DNA of 64,000 nucleotides from Tigriopus japonicus (taxonomy: Eukaryota > Arthropoda > Copepoda > Harpacticoida > Harpacticidae). The position numbers were made by a program, and so were the translations under genes. This document shows, piece after piece, positions 10,187-22,544 of this stretch. The notes under the pieces were generated by a model that did no database searches, was not told the DNA's origin, and was given only the letters and a program-made list of their open reading frames with translations. Position 1 is the stretch's first letter; every line of letters begins with the position of its first letter. The stretch lies in the NCBI GenBank assembly GCA_010645155.1, contig CM021316.1, forward strand, positions 8,891,077 through 8,955,076, in the 5' to 3' direction.

Positions 10187-11653
10187 ATGACTGACGAGGC
10201 GATGGTCGATCGGTTTGCCAAGCTCTATCAAGATTTGGAGTCCAATGAACGTCGGAAGATGATGATGGCCCAAAAGTTAAAGGCCAAACATTCCAAAAAG
10301 CAATCTCGGCAGCTTAGAAGAGAGCGTTTCAAGAGCTCGGTGGCTCAATTGGCCATGACAGTGGCTCAAGTTCATATTGAAGGTTTGGAACGGACTCAGA
10401 ACGATCTGGTGGTGGGGATTGTGTCCAAGATCTTCGATGGGTCCAATTATTTGGAGCTAGCTCGACTGATCAAGGAGGCTCAATTGGAGTTGAAGCGTTT
10501 GGGTTGCTTCCAAAGAGTCGATGTGTCTTTGGAGAGCAATGCCAAACGACCCGATTGTTTGGACGTATGTTTTCAAGTCCAAGAGAAGGATCGCATAGGA
10601 TTCGGATTTGATGGGCTAACAACCAATTTCAATGACACCAAACTGGTCTTGTCCACGGGAATGCCAAATCTGTTGGGACGAGGTGAACGACTCCAATTGA
10701 GTGTATCGAGAAGCTGGTTATCAAACGCGGAGCACTCTCTGGATTTGGTCATGCCCAATGTAGATTCGGTCCTAGGACCACTGACTCTGATATCAGGGTT
10801 ACATTACGACTTCTATGGGATTCCTTGGTGTCCATTGCGACGAAAATCCTTGTACTGGAATTTCATCGCCATCCAAAACGCCATTCCCTGGCTGGAATCC
10901 AAGACGGAATTCAAAATCGGGGCTAGACGGATGATTCCGGCCTCTAAAAGTTTAAGTTTTGCTCATCGAGAAGAGTGCGATTACAGTTTACCTGTGAGTC
11001 TGGAGCATCAACTCACTGTGGACACGCGTGATGATCGAGTACTTCCAAAGTCCGGATTGCTGTTCAAATGGTGCAAAGAAGTTTTTGGTAGTCCAGGCAA
11101 TGTGCATTTGTTCAAGCAATCCCTGTCATTCGCCATGTACTCTCCGTTATTCAAAAACTTGGTACTTGGTTGGTCCGGAAAGATTGGGTCCGCTACACCC
11201 TTGAGTTCAACTAACGGTTCCCAGAATCTTGTGAACTCTAGTGACTTGATCGCCTTCCAAAACCCTTTACAATGCCGTGGATGGTCCAATTCAAGCCTCA
11301 GAGACACCAAGTTATTCCATGACTCCCAGTCACAAATCTTGGTCAGTTCAAGTCTGAAGTTGTCATCGCCGATTCCAATGTTGAGGGGTTCTCAAACGTG
11401 GTTGTACAATAACGTGCGGACCCATTTGTTCTTGGATTTTGGAGCCCTGGGCAATTTGACTCGACTTCAACCGGGATATTTGTGTTCTGGAAGATGGATG
11501 GATTGGACTCATGCCGGATTTGGATTGGGACTGGTGTTCAAATTAGGGCAAATTGGGCGTGCCGAGGTGAATTATGTGTTCCCAATCCGCTCTGCGACCA
11601 GCATCGGTTGTAAACCGAATCTTCAATTTGGAATGGCAGTAGATTTTCTCTAG
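10187..11653 (+). CDS. SAMM50: SAM50, mitochondrial outer-membrane beta-barrel assembly protein
   Basis: SAM50 is the Omp85-family core of the sorting and assembly machinery, which inserts beta-barrel proteins into the mitochondrial outer membrane. The single exon encodes 488 residues. An N-terminal basic, coiled stretch (about 1-55) is followed by a POTRA-like region (about 58-125, with VHIEGLERTQ and LKRLGCFQRVDV) and then the long beta-barrel part ending NLQFGMAVDFL, close to the family's conserved C-terminal strand with its final aromatic residue. The Omp85 loop motif appears as CRGWS where RGF or RGY is usual. A polypyrimidine-AG stretch sits just upstream of the start (about 10159-10172). 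Confidence 0.9.
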   Translation: MTDEAMVDRFAKLYQDLESNERRKMMMAQKLKAKHSKKQSRQLRRERFKSSVAQLAMTVAQVHIEGLERTQNDLVVGIVSKIFDGSNYLELARLIKEAQLELKRLGCFQRVDVSLESNAKRPDCLDVCFQVQEKDRIGFGFDGLTTNFNDTKLVLSTGMPNLLGRGERLQLSVSRSWLSNAEHSLDLVMPNVDSVLGPLTLISGLHYDFYGIPWCPLRRKSLYWNFIAIQNAIPWLESKTEFKIGARRMIPASKSLSFAHREECDYSLPVSLEHQLTVDTRDDRVLPKSGLLFKWCKEVFGSPGNVHLFKQSLSFAMYSPLFKNLVLGWSGKIGSATPLSSTNGSQNLVNSSDLIAFQNPLQCRGWSNSSLRDTKLFHDSQSQILVSSSLKLSSPIPMLRGSQTWLYNNVRTHLFLDFGALGNLTRLQPGYLCSGRWMDWTHAGFGLGLVFKLGQIGRAEVNYVFPIRSATSIGCKPNLQFGMAVDFL

Positions 11654-12232
11654 AAGCTTTAACGCTGACTCAAACAATCTAGTCTCATTGGTATTCAATT
11701 TTGTTATTTTAGACTACTCGTCTTGCAATTACCTTCGTGGGGCCATGAAACTCAGAAAATTTGAATGAATACAAAATGATTCATTCATTTTCCTGCACTC
11801 AAAGAGGAAATCTTTATTCTATGTTTCGCACTGAAGCGTCTCCATTGCTTCACCCAAATACCACGATTTTCCCTGTTGTATCATTTATTACCTAGAAACC
11901 ACTATTTATATCCTTCCTCGGCGCCGAGGGATAAAGGCCCTTTCGACGAAACCAGGAGTATTTCAGCATGTAGCAACAATTATGAGATCTGATAAATTGA
12001 AAGATCAAAGCAAGTGAACCTTTGTTATTTCGACTCGGCTTTCTCAAAGGCCTCGACAGAAACGAAGACTGATATTGCGGTCAAGAATGGCGTTTCTATT
12101 AAAGCCAACTCGGGTACTTTAACACACCTTGCCTATTAAACGCCGAACCTTTGAAAAATTAGCCGTAATCGGGCGAAAAAACAAAGCAATTTCATTTCGC
12201 AGCTCCATTTATTGAACCCAATAGCACACGAT
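11654..12232. other. Convergent 3' region between SAMM50 and RPL10A
   Basis: It holds the 3' UTRs of the two convergent genes. I see no open frame or repeat of note. Confidence 0.5.
12208..12213 (-). promoter_or_regulatory. AATAAA polyadenylation signal of RPL10A
   Basis: It lies about 20 bases after the stop codon on the minus strand, giving the very short 3' UTR usual for ribosomal protein genes. Confidence 0.6.
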
Positions 12233-13520
12233 CTAATACAGACGTTGGGCGGGTCCCATGGTGCTCTTGATGTACAGGGAGCGCACGTTTTGCCAATGTT
12301 TCTTGAGGAGAGACACCAAGAAATTGACGGCTAAGTGAATGTTCTGCACAAGCTCGTCCTCGGTCATCTCGATGTTGCCCACAGCAACGTTCAAGCACAA
12401 AACCTAAGAAACCCAATGAAAATAACGTTAATTCTACGTAGAACAATGGCAATATCAACAGGATAGATAGAACATATGTTAGAGTCATTGAGGATGGGAT
12501 CCGAGCTCGTATTATTCACTTGGACACCGAAGGCATAGACTCGTCCGTTTTAAGGAATAATCTCCCTCTATTGCAATTCACAGCAAGACACAATCAGTTT
12601 TTGCCATGCCAAGATAAGAGGAACGAAAGCCATAATAGATATTACCACTCAAAATCAATCAATTACCTTCTTCATCTGGAACTTGATGGTGCCCTTGAGG
12701 TCGTTGATCTTCTCTTCCATGTTGTCACCGTGGGTCAAAAGAGCGGGAAATTTGCCGGCCTTGTTCAATCCAGGGCCCAACAAACGCGGAATCTGCTTGA
12801 TGAGCGACTCGGAAGCCAAGAAAGCGTCGTACTTCTTGGCCAATTTCTTGACCAACTTCTTCTGCTTGTTCAGTTTCTTCAAGTCATCGGCGCTCATGGA
12901 AGGAATTCCTTTGGCCGTGGCCTCGTCGCAATGCTGCTGATCGCCGAAAATGCACACAGAGAACTTGGGACGGGGCACATGACGGAGCCTACATAAACCA
13001 GAAACACAATGAAGTGTGGCGACAAATCCGAAAATCTGTCTCCCCAATATTTCAGACCCTGGGTGGGGGTCTCTGCCAAACTGATATCGATACCACGTGG
13101 TCAATTCATCGATCGATCAGTCAGTTTGTCAGTCGTAAACGTACTTGACGGTTCCGGAGAAACGCTTGTCCTTTTGGGGATCGTAGTTCTTGAGGCCGAT
13201 CTGGAGATCGATGGATTCCACAAACTTGCGCTTCTTGGTTTCCTTGGCGTACTTCAACACCTCGGTCACGCATTCGTAAAGCGTCTCTTTCGAGACTTTG
13301 CTAGCACTATGAATAGAGAGAAAGAGAACTCAGATGAAGGATGCACGTGATATTCGTGGATTTTGAAGCTTGGGGAGAATGGAAGGGAGCAGGTCACGTG
13401 ATGGGAAATCGAGTATAGATCGAAAGAGATCGAAAAGGTGAGAAGGAGGAACTGCTTGGGGAACTTTAAGAGGAGGATTTGAATAGATGGTAAATGCAAG
13501 TTCAAGAAATCTTACCTCAT
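12233..13520 (-). CDS. RPL10A: 60S ribosomal protein L10a (uL1), 4 coding exons
   Basis: This is the L1-stalk protein of the large ribosomal subunit. Coding exons on the minus strand are 13520-13516, 13306-13145, 12988-12667 and 12403-12233, joined in frame with consensus splice sites (GTAAGA, GTACGT and GTAATT donors). Exon 1 carries only ATG AG, a design often seen in ribosomal protein genes. The product is 219 residues, against about 217 in other animals, with family landmarks [24 protein letters not shown] and the end [12 protein letters not shown] non-coding 5' exon is likely: a GTAAGT donor at 13599-13594 pairs with a good polypyrimidine-AG acceptor at 13539-13538, leaving 17 bases of leader before the ATG. 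Confidence 0.95.
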
Positions 13521-13599
13521 GATGACTTTGGGCACGTCTGCTCAGTGCGAGAGTCAAAGAGGAAAAGGAAGAAGTTCGGGAGTTGACTGTAGTACTTAC

Positions 13600-13655
13600 C
13601 CCGGTACCGCGATTCTTTAGTGCCAGTTGTTGGTTAAATTAAGCCAAAAGAGAAA
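13600..13655 (-). promoter_or_regulatory. Probable non-coding first exon of RPL10A with a TOP-like pyrimidine start
   Basis: On the minus strand a pyrimidine run (TTCTCTTTT, 13655-13647) leads into a short leader that ends at a GTAAGT donor (13599-13594). Ribosomal protein mRNAs normally begin with a C followed by pyrimidines (5' TOP). The C at 13652 followed by TCTTTT is a candidate start. The exact start site is inferred. Confidence 0.4.
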
Positions 13656-16114
13656 TGAGCCCATATGTTTTGTGACAAGCCTAAACAATGTACTTTCTGA
13701 TGGTTGGAGGAATCAAATCATCGATCGGTTAAGTTTTTAGTTAGAGCTCTTGCAAAATTGTCGGCCCAAATTTTTCTAGATTTGGCTGGCGTTCTGCAAA
13801 AATGGCAAGACTAGAACTTTGCCAGCGGACAGCAATCACGCTTGGTGGCGTGGTTACATTTAAGGTGAAACTCACTGAACCTCTCTTGTTTGTCTTTTTC
13901 TCTTCAGGATTTTCTTTGATTTTAAGCGTTTTTTTCAATTTTCAAAGCAAACAAAAACTTCAAACAAAGTTCTGTGCCAAAACTTAGGTCAAGGTAGCCA
14001 TTTGATTGTCAGCTGCTGTTTTTTATAAAGAAAATATGATCTATCTGGTTATGAGACGAATTTATGTATCATCAAATCTGATGTTAGGTATAGCTCTAGT
14101 AAAAACATTTCTTAAAAAGAGGCATTTTTGAACTGTATATACGTTCTACTGACCATTTCTTGCCCATTAAGTATATGATTTTTGCTTTTTTCAGATTTTT
14201 GCCGTTTTTTGCACAACCAATCATATTTTTTGTATGGAATATATAATATGGCCTCATGGACGTTTATTTTGTGGTCAGGCTCAGGTGTTTTTAACTTCTT
14301 TTTGTGCAATTAATGGATGAGTGTAATCGAACAAATTCAGCTGAGGATTCTGGGGCCAAAATGGCTAGGTATGCGTCAGAGTCGAGACTCGCCCTCCATA
14401 AAACTTAATCAGAATTCGTGGGCCCAATTCATTTTCTTCATTTTGACAATCAATTGAAATAAGATTTTTTCCTCACTTAGCAAACTAAAACTTTGAAATG
14501 TCCAAACCTAGTTCTGACCCATCCCTAGCCATTTTTGCCCCAGAATCCCCAGTTGAATTTGCTAGATTACACTCATCCATTCGTCTTCTATTTCATTCGT
14601 TGTTCTGGTTAGGTCTATTTGATTTCACATTACGTCAGTTTTTTCGTCTTTTTCCGCGCATAGGGATTTTTATTCGTCTTTTTTCGTCTGAGCGGGCAAT
14701 TTTACTCTTTTCGTCTAAGCAGGCAATTTTATTCGTCTTTTTTGGTATAATTTGACAATTTTCTTTGTCAAAACTTCCTGTCCCTAGTCATTACAAATAA
14801 AAGCTTGAAATTGATGGCGTGGACAACCCAAAGTCATTATTTTGACAAAAATCTTATAGACTGTGAAAACTTTCAAATGATCTGTAAGCCATATAAAATT
14901 TGGAAAACATACAAGATGTTGAACTCGTGAATGATCTCTTGCTCAAAGGAATATTACAAGAAAAAGTTTCAATTTCCCACCAAACAGATCTGACTGCCCC
15001 GAGTCGTCAAGCCAAGCCTTGTCGTGTTCGACGTTAGTAGCCGTTTTCCTGGTTTTGTTGCTCTAAGATCAGAATGCACTATTGCATACTCTAAGAATCT
15101 AGACTCGCGAGAACTCGCTGGCTAGCTGTGTTTCTTTAGTGTTGTCGAGTAGTTTGAGTGAGTTTGTCTCGACTCGAGTTATTGTTTTGCGATTTGATTT
15201 TGGGGAGTCTTGTTCACATTAATTGCCAATATTTTGGAAAGCAACATAATACAATTTTATAATGAATACTTTTGAATTCGGCTCATAGGTTGCTTAAGAA
15301 AATTGAGATATTAAAAGCCTCGTGCCATTGAACCCAACCAGTTATAAAATTATGGAAGAGTAAGACTGAAAGACATCTAAACAATGCATGTTTACCTTAA
15401 AATAAATGAATATTTAAGCATGTGATCTCGAGCCTTTTTCCCTTTCTAAATATTTTGTAACAGCACTAGTCGCTTTGAAGTGCGGGGCTGGAATTAAACA
15501 CAGGGTTACCATTTGGTCCACAAGAGGCCATTTTGAGTTGAGGTTGCCAATGTGACATTCCCAAAACAATTTAAATACTTTAAATACTCCAGTCCATCAA
15601 GAGAAGGACTATTTCTGGTGTTCCTAATATGTTACATAGATTCTCTCACCTAAAAGAGATTCCAAGCTGTCGGCATAATGACTGCTTTTCTTGAGTAACG
15701 AACCATTCTGAATAAGCAATAAAGCTTTAGAAAATTCAAATTAAGGATACAGGTACTAAAAACGTACCCTAACCCAAGTCATCACGTAGTACCAAGAGAC
15801 GTAAATTGGCTTTAAAATTTGAACATTTCTTAAAAAACATCCGTTCCCTTAGCTGTTTGGGCATCCCTGATTTCTCAGCAGGCAGTCTTCATTCTGGTCG
15901 AGTTTCGTTCGAGCTTCTTTCGTGAGAATCCGAGTGTCAATCCATCGAAGAATCTTGCATCTGGCCTTCTTTTCCTTCTTGGTGTCGTTTTGTGAAGCTC
16001 GAATCCGTCTCTCGCCCTTCCAAAAACGCCCCTCGGGACGTTTCTCGGCCGCTTTGGGACCTCTGAGGCGGATTTGCGGGTCTGGGCTGGCTTGATTTGG
16101 CGGAGGATAGGAGG
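13656..16114. other. Spacer between the divergent RPL10A and BAG6 genes
   Basis: No supportable coding region. It contains an inverted repeat (14306-14582, listed separately) and, at about 14640-14750, loosely repeated TTCGTCTTTT and GCAGGCAATTTTA-like blocks. The ends next to each gene should hold their promoters. Confidence 0.45.
14306..14582. repeat. Inverted repeat with arms of about 75-80 bp
   Basis: The left arm (about 14306-14385) and right arm (about 14500-14582) are reverse complements with some mismatches. The shared blocks include ATGGATGAGTGTAATC, GATTCTGGGGC and TGGCTAGG. They are separated by about 115 bp. It looks like a small fold-back element. I found no target duplication and no other copy. 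Confidence 0.55.
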
Positions 16115-19100
16115 ATGGCACCGTGCGAGGTCCGGGTCAAGACCCTCGAGGGTCGGGACCACACCTTCTCCGATCTGGACGAGACCATGACCATCCTGGC
16201 CTTCAAGGAGTCCATCCACGAGACGGTCGAGATTCCGGCCAATCGACAACGATTGATTTATTGTGGGCGGGTTTTGCAGGATGGGGTCACGCTCAAAGAC
16301 GCCGAGCTCAATGGCAAAGTCGTCCATCTGGTGCAACGCCCACCGCCCACTGATGCTAGTGAGTAATTTGGGCGGGTCTACGCTTGAGATTTTTTAGAAA
16401 GGATCATCGATGTCGATCAAACAAGCGCTAATTTTTTTAATGTACATTGAAAAAGAGAAGCCTTTCTGACGTTTGGAGTACTGATGTACTCCTGATATAT
16501 TTTCCCCTATTATTCGGGCATGTGATTGGATAGTCTAAAATAGAAGCAAGACCAGTAAAAGCCAGCTCCATAATGGACAAGAATTTGACCCATTTACTGG
16601 GTTTTTAGACTTTCAATAGAAAATCAAAGATGTTTTGGAAGTTTGTTTGAAATCGTGTACGTCATACTAAAATATGACCTCATTTTTGAGCCACGTGTAA
16701 GTCCGGGGTAACCTTGGGCGTAATGTCACCAACAGTGTGAAGGATCTTTCTATGTCAACATTATCGGCAAATCATTCAAATGAATTGCAACTGTGACTAA
16801 TTTCGCTTGTTTTCCCTAGATGGATCGGATCCACTGGCTAATGGTCCCCCGCGGAACACGACTCAAGCCACTGGGACTCGTCATGCGATTCATTTGCACG
16901 GCCCTCAATTGTCCCCATTCGTGCGTCCTCTCATGCCCATGGGAGCCGGGGCCAGTTTGAACCAAGGCAGTCCCAGGGTCCGTCTCTACTTGGTTAAGGA
17001 AATGTTACGACGGGCCAAAATCGTGGTGGAACGATTGAACAACCCTCAAGCCGCGGAGCCGACACAATCCACCGTTCGACGAGCGTCACCCGGACCTTCA
17101 TCGGATGAGCCTCGGAACCTGAGAGGCGCTTTTCCCAGTATGAGCTTTGAAGACCTGGCCTCCGGCGAAAGCGAGATGGAAGATGGAGCTCAAGGTGGAC
17201 CGGCCTTAACGGGGACTTCGGCTTCGGTGCACATAACGGCGGCCTCACCCACGGGTGAAAGTGTTCCAGTGGGTCATTTGCCTCCGGGTGTGGCAGAAGC
17301 TATTGGGGGACTGGTTCAACGTGCCATGGCCTCGCACATGCAACCTCAACCCGGAGTCGAAGCTGTCCCGCACGGTCAAGCCGTGGCCATGTCTTTCCGT
17401 TTGGATGAGAGTGGGCAAATGGTTCCGACTGATGCCAATTCGGCTCAGTTGTTATCCAGAATCAATGGTCAAGCCGCGACGACTCCGAGAAGTGAGGCTA
17501 GTAGCAATGAAGATAATAATGCGGAGAGAGGGGGACGTTCTGGTAGTGAAGAAGCTAATGACGGGACCTCGGATTCCATGGAGACCTCGCAGGCCAGTAC
17601 TGAAACTGGAACCGCTGCATCGGGTACTTCAGGAACGGGAGGAGCGGCCCAAAGTGGCTCCAATCAGAGCCCCTCTGGAACGGTTGAGCCCGCTTCATTG
17701 TCAGATATGGCGGATGCCATGAGCGAGTATCACGCCGTGTACCAGCAATTACAGATCCATTGGGATCGATTGAATGGGCTCCTCCGCGACAATAACAACG
17801 GCACCCTCGACGAAGACAGTCACAATCAGTTTCATCAGGTCACTCAAGCCATGCATTATCTGAGCCACGCCCTCCACGCTCTCTCGGATATGAACCTGCA
17901 CAACTCGCGACTTGCCCAACGTGTCGTCCGAGCTCGACCTATTGTGATACAAACATCCACCACGGCCACTATTCCCACGGTCGTCCAAGTGGGCGGATCC
18001 CCTGCCCGTCGAAGCAATGGAACCACCCAAACCTCGACCTCGACCACTCTGTCCAGCACGAGTAACAGTACCGCAACCGCAGCCACAACAACAACAACAT
18101 CGTCACCCACCACTGCAAATCCCGCCGTTTCGGGAGCAACCCCGCGGATTCCCAGCAACTTTGCGTTCCGATCCGACAATCCGATGCCCTTCATGTCCCA
18201 AGGCGATCCTTCGGCCATGGTGAGTGCGGCCATTAATGCCGCCGTGAACGAGAGTGCCAGTCAACTCGGTGGTGGCATTGCTCTCGGGGTCACGCCCATT
18301 GTCGTAGGCATTGAAATGGGCCCCGAGATCGTCGTTAGCTCATCAGCCGGATCAGTGGGCTCGGAGGGCATGTCCACGGGTGGTCCACGACCTCGAGGCG
18401 CCGGTTTCCCGACGCAAAATCTCCTCCAGGGATTGCTTCAAGGAGCCATGGGTGTTGGTGGCAATGCCGGAACCAACCCGTCGGGCGCCACGTCGAGCAC
18501 CAGTGCCACGAACAGCCCTAATGCCAATAATGCCCAAGACAGTCAGGCCCGTGGAAACACCACCACCAATCCAACTACGGCGACGCGTACGCGTTCCAGT
18601 CCACACTATCACTACACGCCACGAATTCAGGGAGGCATCCGCTATGGTCCCGTGGCTTTTGATCCGTTCCTGCCATGCAACTCGCATCACATCCAGAGCT
18701 CCAGTTCTCGGCGACGAATGCGTCATCCCGCCGGATTGACCCCGCAAAGACCCCGATCAGCGAGTGTGCCACCCCGACGTCCTGAAAACAACCAGCGGGC
18801 TCGCTCGTCCAGCCAACAACGATCAACCAGCAATTCATCACCACAAATGAATAGGCGTGGCACGGCTCTGACGCTCTCTCCGGAACGCCTCCAGCAAATG
18901 GCCGTGGGAGCCGTGGCTGCTCAGAACTATTTGACACACCAAAGAGAGCACCAGCGACATATGTTCCGTCATTACACACAACATGGTGCGGCTGTGGCTT
19001 CAGCACCGGCCACGCCCCCTCGACCTTCGGCCCCACCCGCGGAACCGTCTCTGCAACGCCTTCAAGAAGATATGTTGAACTCATTGGCCTCTGGTGAAGG

Positions 19101-20614
19101 GACGGTAGACGAAACCAATGCGCTGATGCTCATTCAAGGTGTCTATGGACAAGTGATGGGCGGCATGTTTGGCCAAGAAACGAGCACGATCGGCGAATAC
19201 CTTAACAATTTGCCCGACTACAACTACGTGGAGGGCGAATCTCTGATTTCCGATTTATCCATGACCATTGCTCGAGAGATCACGTTCAGCGACCTGGTCC
19301 AGTTTGTGATGGGAACCTCGAATGCCTCCTTGAGTCGAGTGCAAGGTCCATTGAGGCAATTCATCATCCGAGTCCTATGTGAGCGTCTGCCTGGTCGTCA
19401 AAGCGATGCCAATCCCAACGGTTTGAGTCCCTCAGAAGTGAGAGAAGCAACGCTACGATTTTGTGACGAGATCCTACCCGAGTTCGAGGACATGGCACAA
19501 AGTGTGAATGTGAGAGAGGATGTCAACTTCTCCGAGACTCTTCACGAGTTCTTTTCACAACGGATGACGCCGTTGATTGACTTCATCCTAACGTCCACGG
19601 GTGAAGAGTTCTCCCAACACATCACCGAGCGGGTCACGCAGTTGGCCGAGGAACTCTTCACGTTGTGTCGTCAATGTTTCACGGATGATCTGGCCAGTGT
19701 GGAGCGATTAATCGACACCCGAATCCGCTCTTTAAGCCGTAATGTAGGTCCAATCCTGCAGCAATGGAGCATGTCCACTTCCATGGGCCACATTCGGAAC
19801 TTTGTGGCCAGTGTGAATGTTCAAGAATCGCAAGTTGTCCCATTCATCGTGTCTCCAAGCCAGGTAGCTGCCAGAGTGGCTGCCAGAAATGAGCGACATC
19901 AACAAAAAGACGCCCAACCCGCCAACGATCCGGATTCCGACGGCAATGACGAAGATCAGTTCGTCACCCCACGATCCTCTGGGTAAGTAAAGGAATAGAT
20001 TCCTTGACAGAAGGATGTTCAAAGTCTGAAGCTCTCATTTCAGATCCCCGGTCTCGATGGATGTGGATGAACCAGTGGCTGGTAGTTCCACGTCCTCCTC
20101 TCCCAAAAAGGACGACGACGTGGAGATCCAATTTGCCGTTCCCGAGCCGATTGACGAGACTCAACTTCGATTCCCATCGTCCTTGCTTTCCACCCCAGGA
20201 ATGGGTCCGGACATGTTGATCGGATCTGAGCCGTGGCATCGAGCCGTTCCCCAGGATTGGGTGCCCGTGATTGCACGTGACGGGCAGCAAACTCGAAACC
20301 TACCCCAACAACAGCCTTTCTCGGACGCTTATTTGTCCACGCAACCCGCTAAACGGCGGAAAATTGCTTCCCACGACAAGTTGGAAGGGCCTGTTTCGAC
20401 TGTTGTGGGATCGACCGTGCGTGAAGCCATTCAAAATGCTGGGGTACAGCCCACATCGTCGATTGAAACTGTGATCAAAGAGGTATCTAACAATCGAGAC
20501 GTGGCCCAAGCTGTTACTGAGGAGACCCAAAGAGCTATGAGAAAATCGTTGAGAAGCAATCCGGATTTTTCCAAGGAACGCTTCCCCAATGCCGAGCGAA
20601 TGTTGAAGAAATGA
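16115..20614 (+). CDS. BAG6: BAG6 (Scythe) chaperone, 3 exons
   Basis: BAG6 is a cytosolic and nuclear holdase that triages hydrophobic or mislocalised proteins and works with the tail-anchored protein insertion route. Coding exons are 16115-16358, 16820-19982 and 20044-20614, in frame, giving about 1325 residues (human about 1130). The N-terminus is a ubiquitin-like domain (about 5-78, with [11 protein letters not shown]). A helical block around 375-450 ([16 protein letters not shown]) matches the family's central domain. Long Ser/Thr/Pro/Gly-rich low-complexity stretches follow. A conserved region near 900-1000 holds [11 protein letters not shown]. The C-terminus has a nuclear localisation signal (PAKRRK, about 1236) and the BAG-like end with [13 protein letters not shown]. 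The first in-frame ATG is 16115. The extra length is in low-complexity parts of exon 2. Confidence 0.92.
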
Positions 20615-21377
20615 AGTACAGTATCTATTACCTTTGACAAAATTTGACCCGCCCCTTCTCCCCCTGGGGAGTCCAATTATTGGCGGAAATTTGTGCGTCC
20701 CTGCAATGTACACTTGTACATACTTTCTTACTTTCTTTCACTCTAATCTATCCATCAGTTCAATCAAGAAAGAACAAGCAAGCACACAGAAACAATCTTG
20801 ATGAATGTGTTCGTTCCCCTGGTTCGGAAAGGGGGCACGTTTTCCAAATTTCCTCTGCTTTTATAGTGTTATTGTGTTTGAACCATGAATGGTGTGAGAA
20901 AATAATGACCAGATCCCAGCAAACTTTGAAGCTAAGTTATCGAAAAAAAGAGGCTGGATTGTGACTAAATAAAGCTAGATTTTGGGACAAAGGAGGTTAA
21001 ACTATTTTGATGTTTTGCATGATTTAAGGATTTTTCAACCAAATCAATATTTTGGGGACAAAAATGCCTTAAATGGCTACACTTTCAATGTTTTTCATGG
21101 ACTAGAGGTCTTCGGAAGAAATGAGGGGTTCTACGACTTTGCATCATGTTATTCTCTTTAGTTAATCTAAAAAGATTGACAGATTAGAAAATTTCATGCC
21201 TTTTAAGATGCTTTTATTTCCAACGAATTTGTCAGATTCTAGTGACAAAAGCAAAGCTGACGCCGTTTCTTTGCCTCTACTCCTACAAGACCACAAATGA
21301 AACAAAAAAGTGAAGAGCCTACAAAACTGACGCTGAAATTTTAGGTGTTATTCTAGCTTAAATGGACAGCAAAGTGT

Positions 21378-22214
21378 AACGAACTTTCAGAGTCGGGTTT
21401 AATTAAAGGTTGCGCGATTTCAACATCAAAACCTTGCGTATTCTAGCGTGATTTCCTTCTCTTGTGTTGTATGGTCTCTGATGGACCTTGACCTAGACTA
21501 CTGATGCCAGGGGAAAACACTCAACAAAGACTTTTAGCAAACTACCTCAAAGACAAGTTTAAAAACAAAATTTAGACTTACAATGCAACAACTAGATCCC
21601 TTTCTATCACCTTTGAAGTTAAATATTTAAATTAAAGCCAAAATGTCCCTTATCAAATGCAATTTGTGTCAACTCCCTGGTTTTAGCAGTCTCTCTCTCT
21701 CCTTTATTCAAAATTGAGACTTCGAGCACTCAGTTAGAAGTACAATGTTAAAACTTTGATCAGGGGCACTTTATGCTTGAAATGTGGGCAAACAGTTATT
21801 GCAATCAAAACCTGAATAGACCTAATGTTCAACCCTATTATCTCAGTGTATTTTGCCAAAATTTTAGCTCAATCTATTACAACAGTTCAGAGCACAATTG
21901 CATGCACACAGTTGAGCCACTCTGGGTCCAATAAAAAACTCCACCATGATTTGAGTGCCACGCCCCCTCCCAACCCCTTGAAATTTTACCGGGAGCTGGA
22001 CCCAGTCCAGATCAACGTTGAACATCAAAGTTGAACACAAGATCAACTTTTTCTCCAGGGTGATTTGTTCGCCGTGGGCTACGAGATCGTCTCTGGCCTC
22101 ACCAAGCCCACTAGAACTCTAAGGCAAGAAATCAGTCAAATCACTCCTGCAAAACGCAAGGTTTTGAAATTGAAATCGCGCAACCTCTAATTAAACCTGA
22201 CTATAAAAGTCGGT
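21378..22214. repeat. Fold-back element with about 75-bp inverted ends
   Basis: About 75 bases at the left end (21378-21453) are repeated in reverse complement at the right end (22138-22214). Shared blocks include GGTTGCGCGATTTCAA and AAAACCTTGCGT. The 680-bp interior has no coding capacity. No target duplication could be seen. It is probably a non-autonomous DNA element. Confidence 0.5.
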
Positions 22215-22229
22215 TAGAGTTCTCTAGGC

Positions 22230-22395
22230 CAGGAACCACTGTACTTCAGGACGGATTTCAAAAATACACACTAGGTCCGATCACTGTACTAAAATGTGAG
22301 GTTTTTGCAACAAATATATTGTTCCGGTGAATTTCCATTGTACTAATCGGACCTAGTGTGTATTTTGAAAGTAATCCTGGCTTGAGCCATCCTTG
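22230..22395. mobile_element. 166-bp MITE, copy 2 (inverted relative to copy 1)
   Basis: It is the reverse complement of 9034-9199 with few differences. It starts CAGGAACCACTGTAC and ends CATCCTTG. The 7-bp sequence TCTAGGC occurs directly on both sides. The sub-terminal parts pair with each other (ACACTAGGTCCGAT on both arms). Confidence 0.7.
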
Positions 22396-22544
22396 TCTAG
22401 GCCTAAGTGGGCCTGATATGGTTTATAATACTTTTATCGCGTCCTGAATAAGGCTCGTAAAAACACCTCTGCCAAAGTCTCAATTTGGTTACCCTGAAAA
22501 ACGGTTCAAACCCCGGGTTGTCATCTCAATCATTTTGATCCAGC

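Larger units (their letters stand above)
20615..22544. other. Spacer after BAG6 with nested repeats
   Basis: The first part is the BAG6 3' UTR (AATAAA near 20966). From about 21378 to 22395 the DNA is repeat: a fold-back pair at 21378-22214 and a MITE at 22230-22395. A segment near 20888-20950 (TGACCAGATCCC) resembles one at 44761-44810, hinting at another dispersed repeat. No gene supported. Confidence 0.45.
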
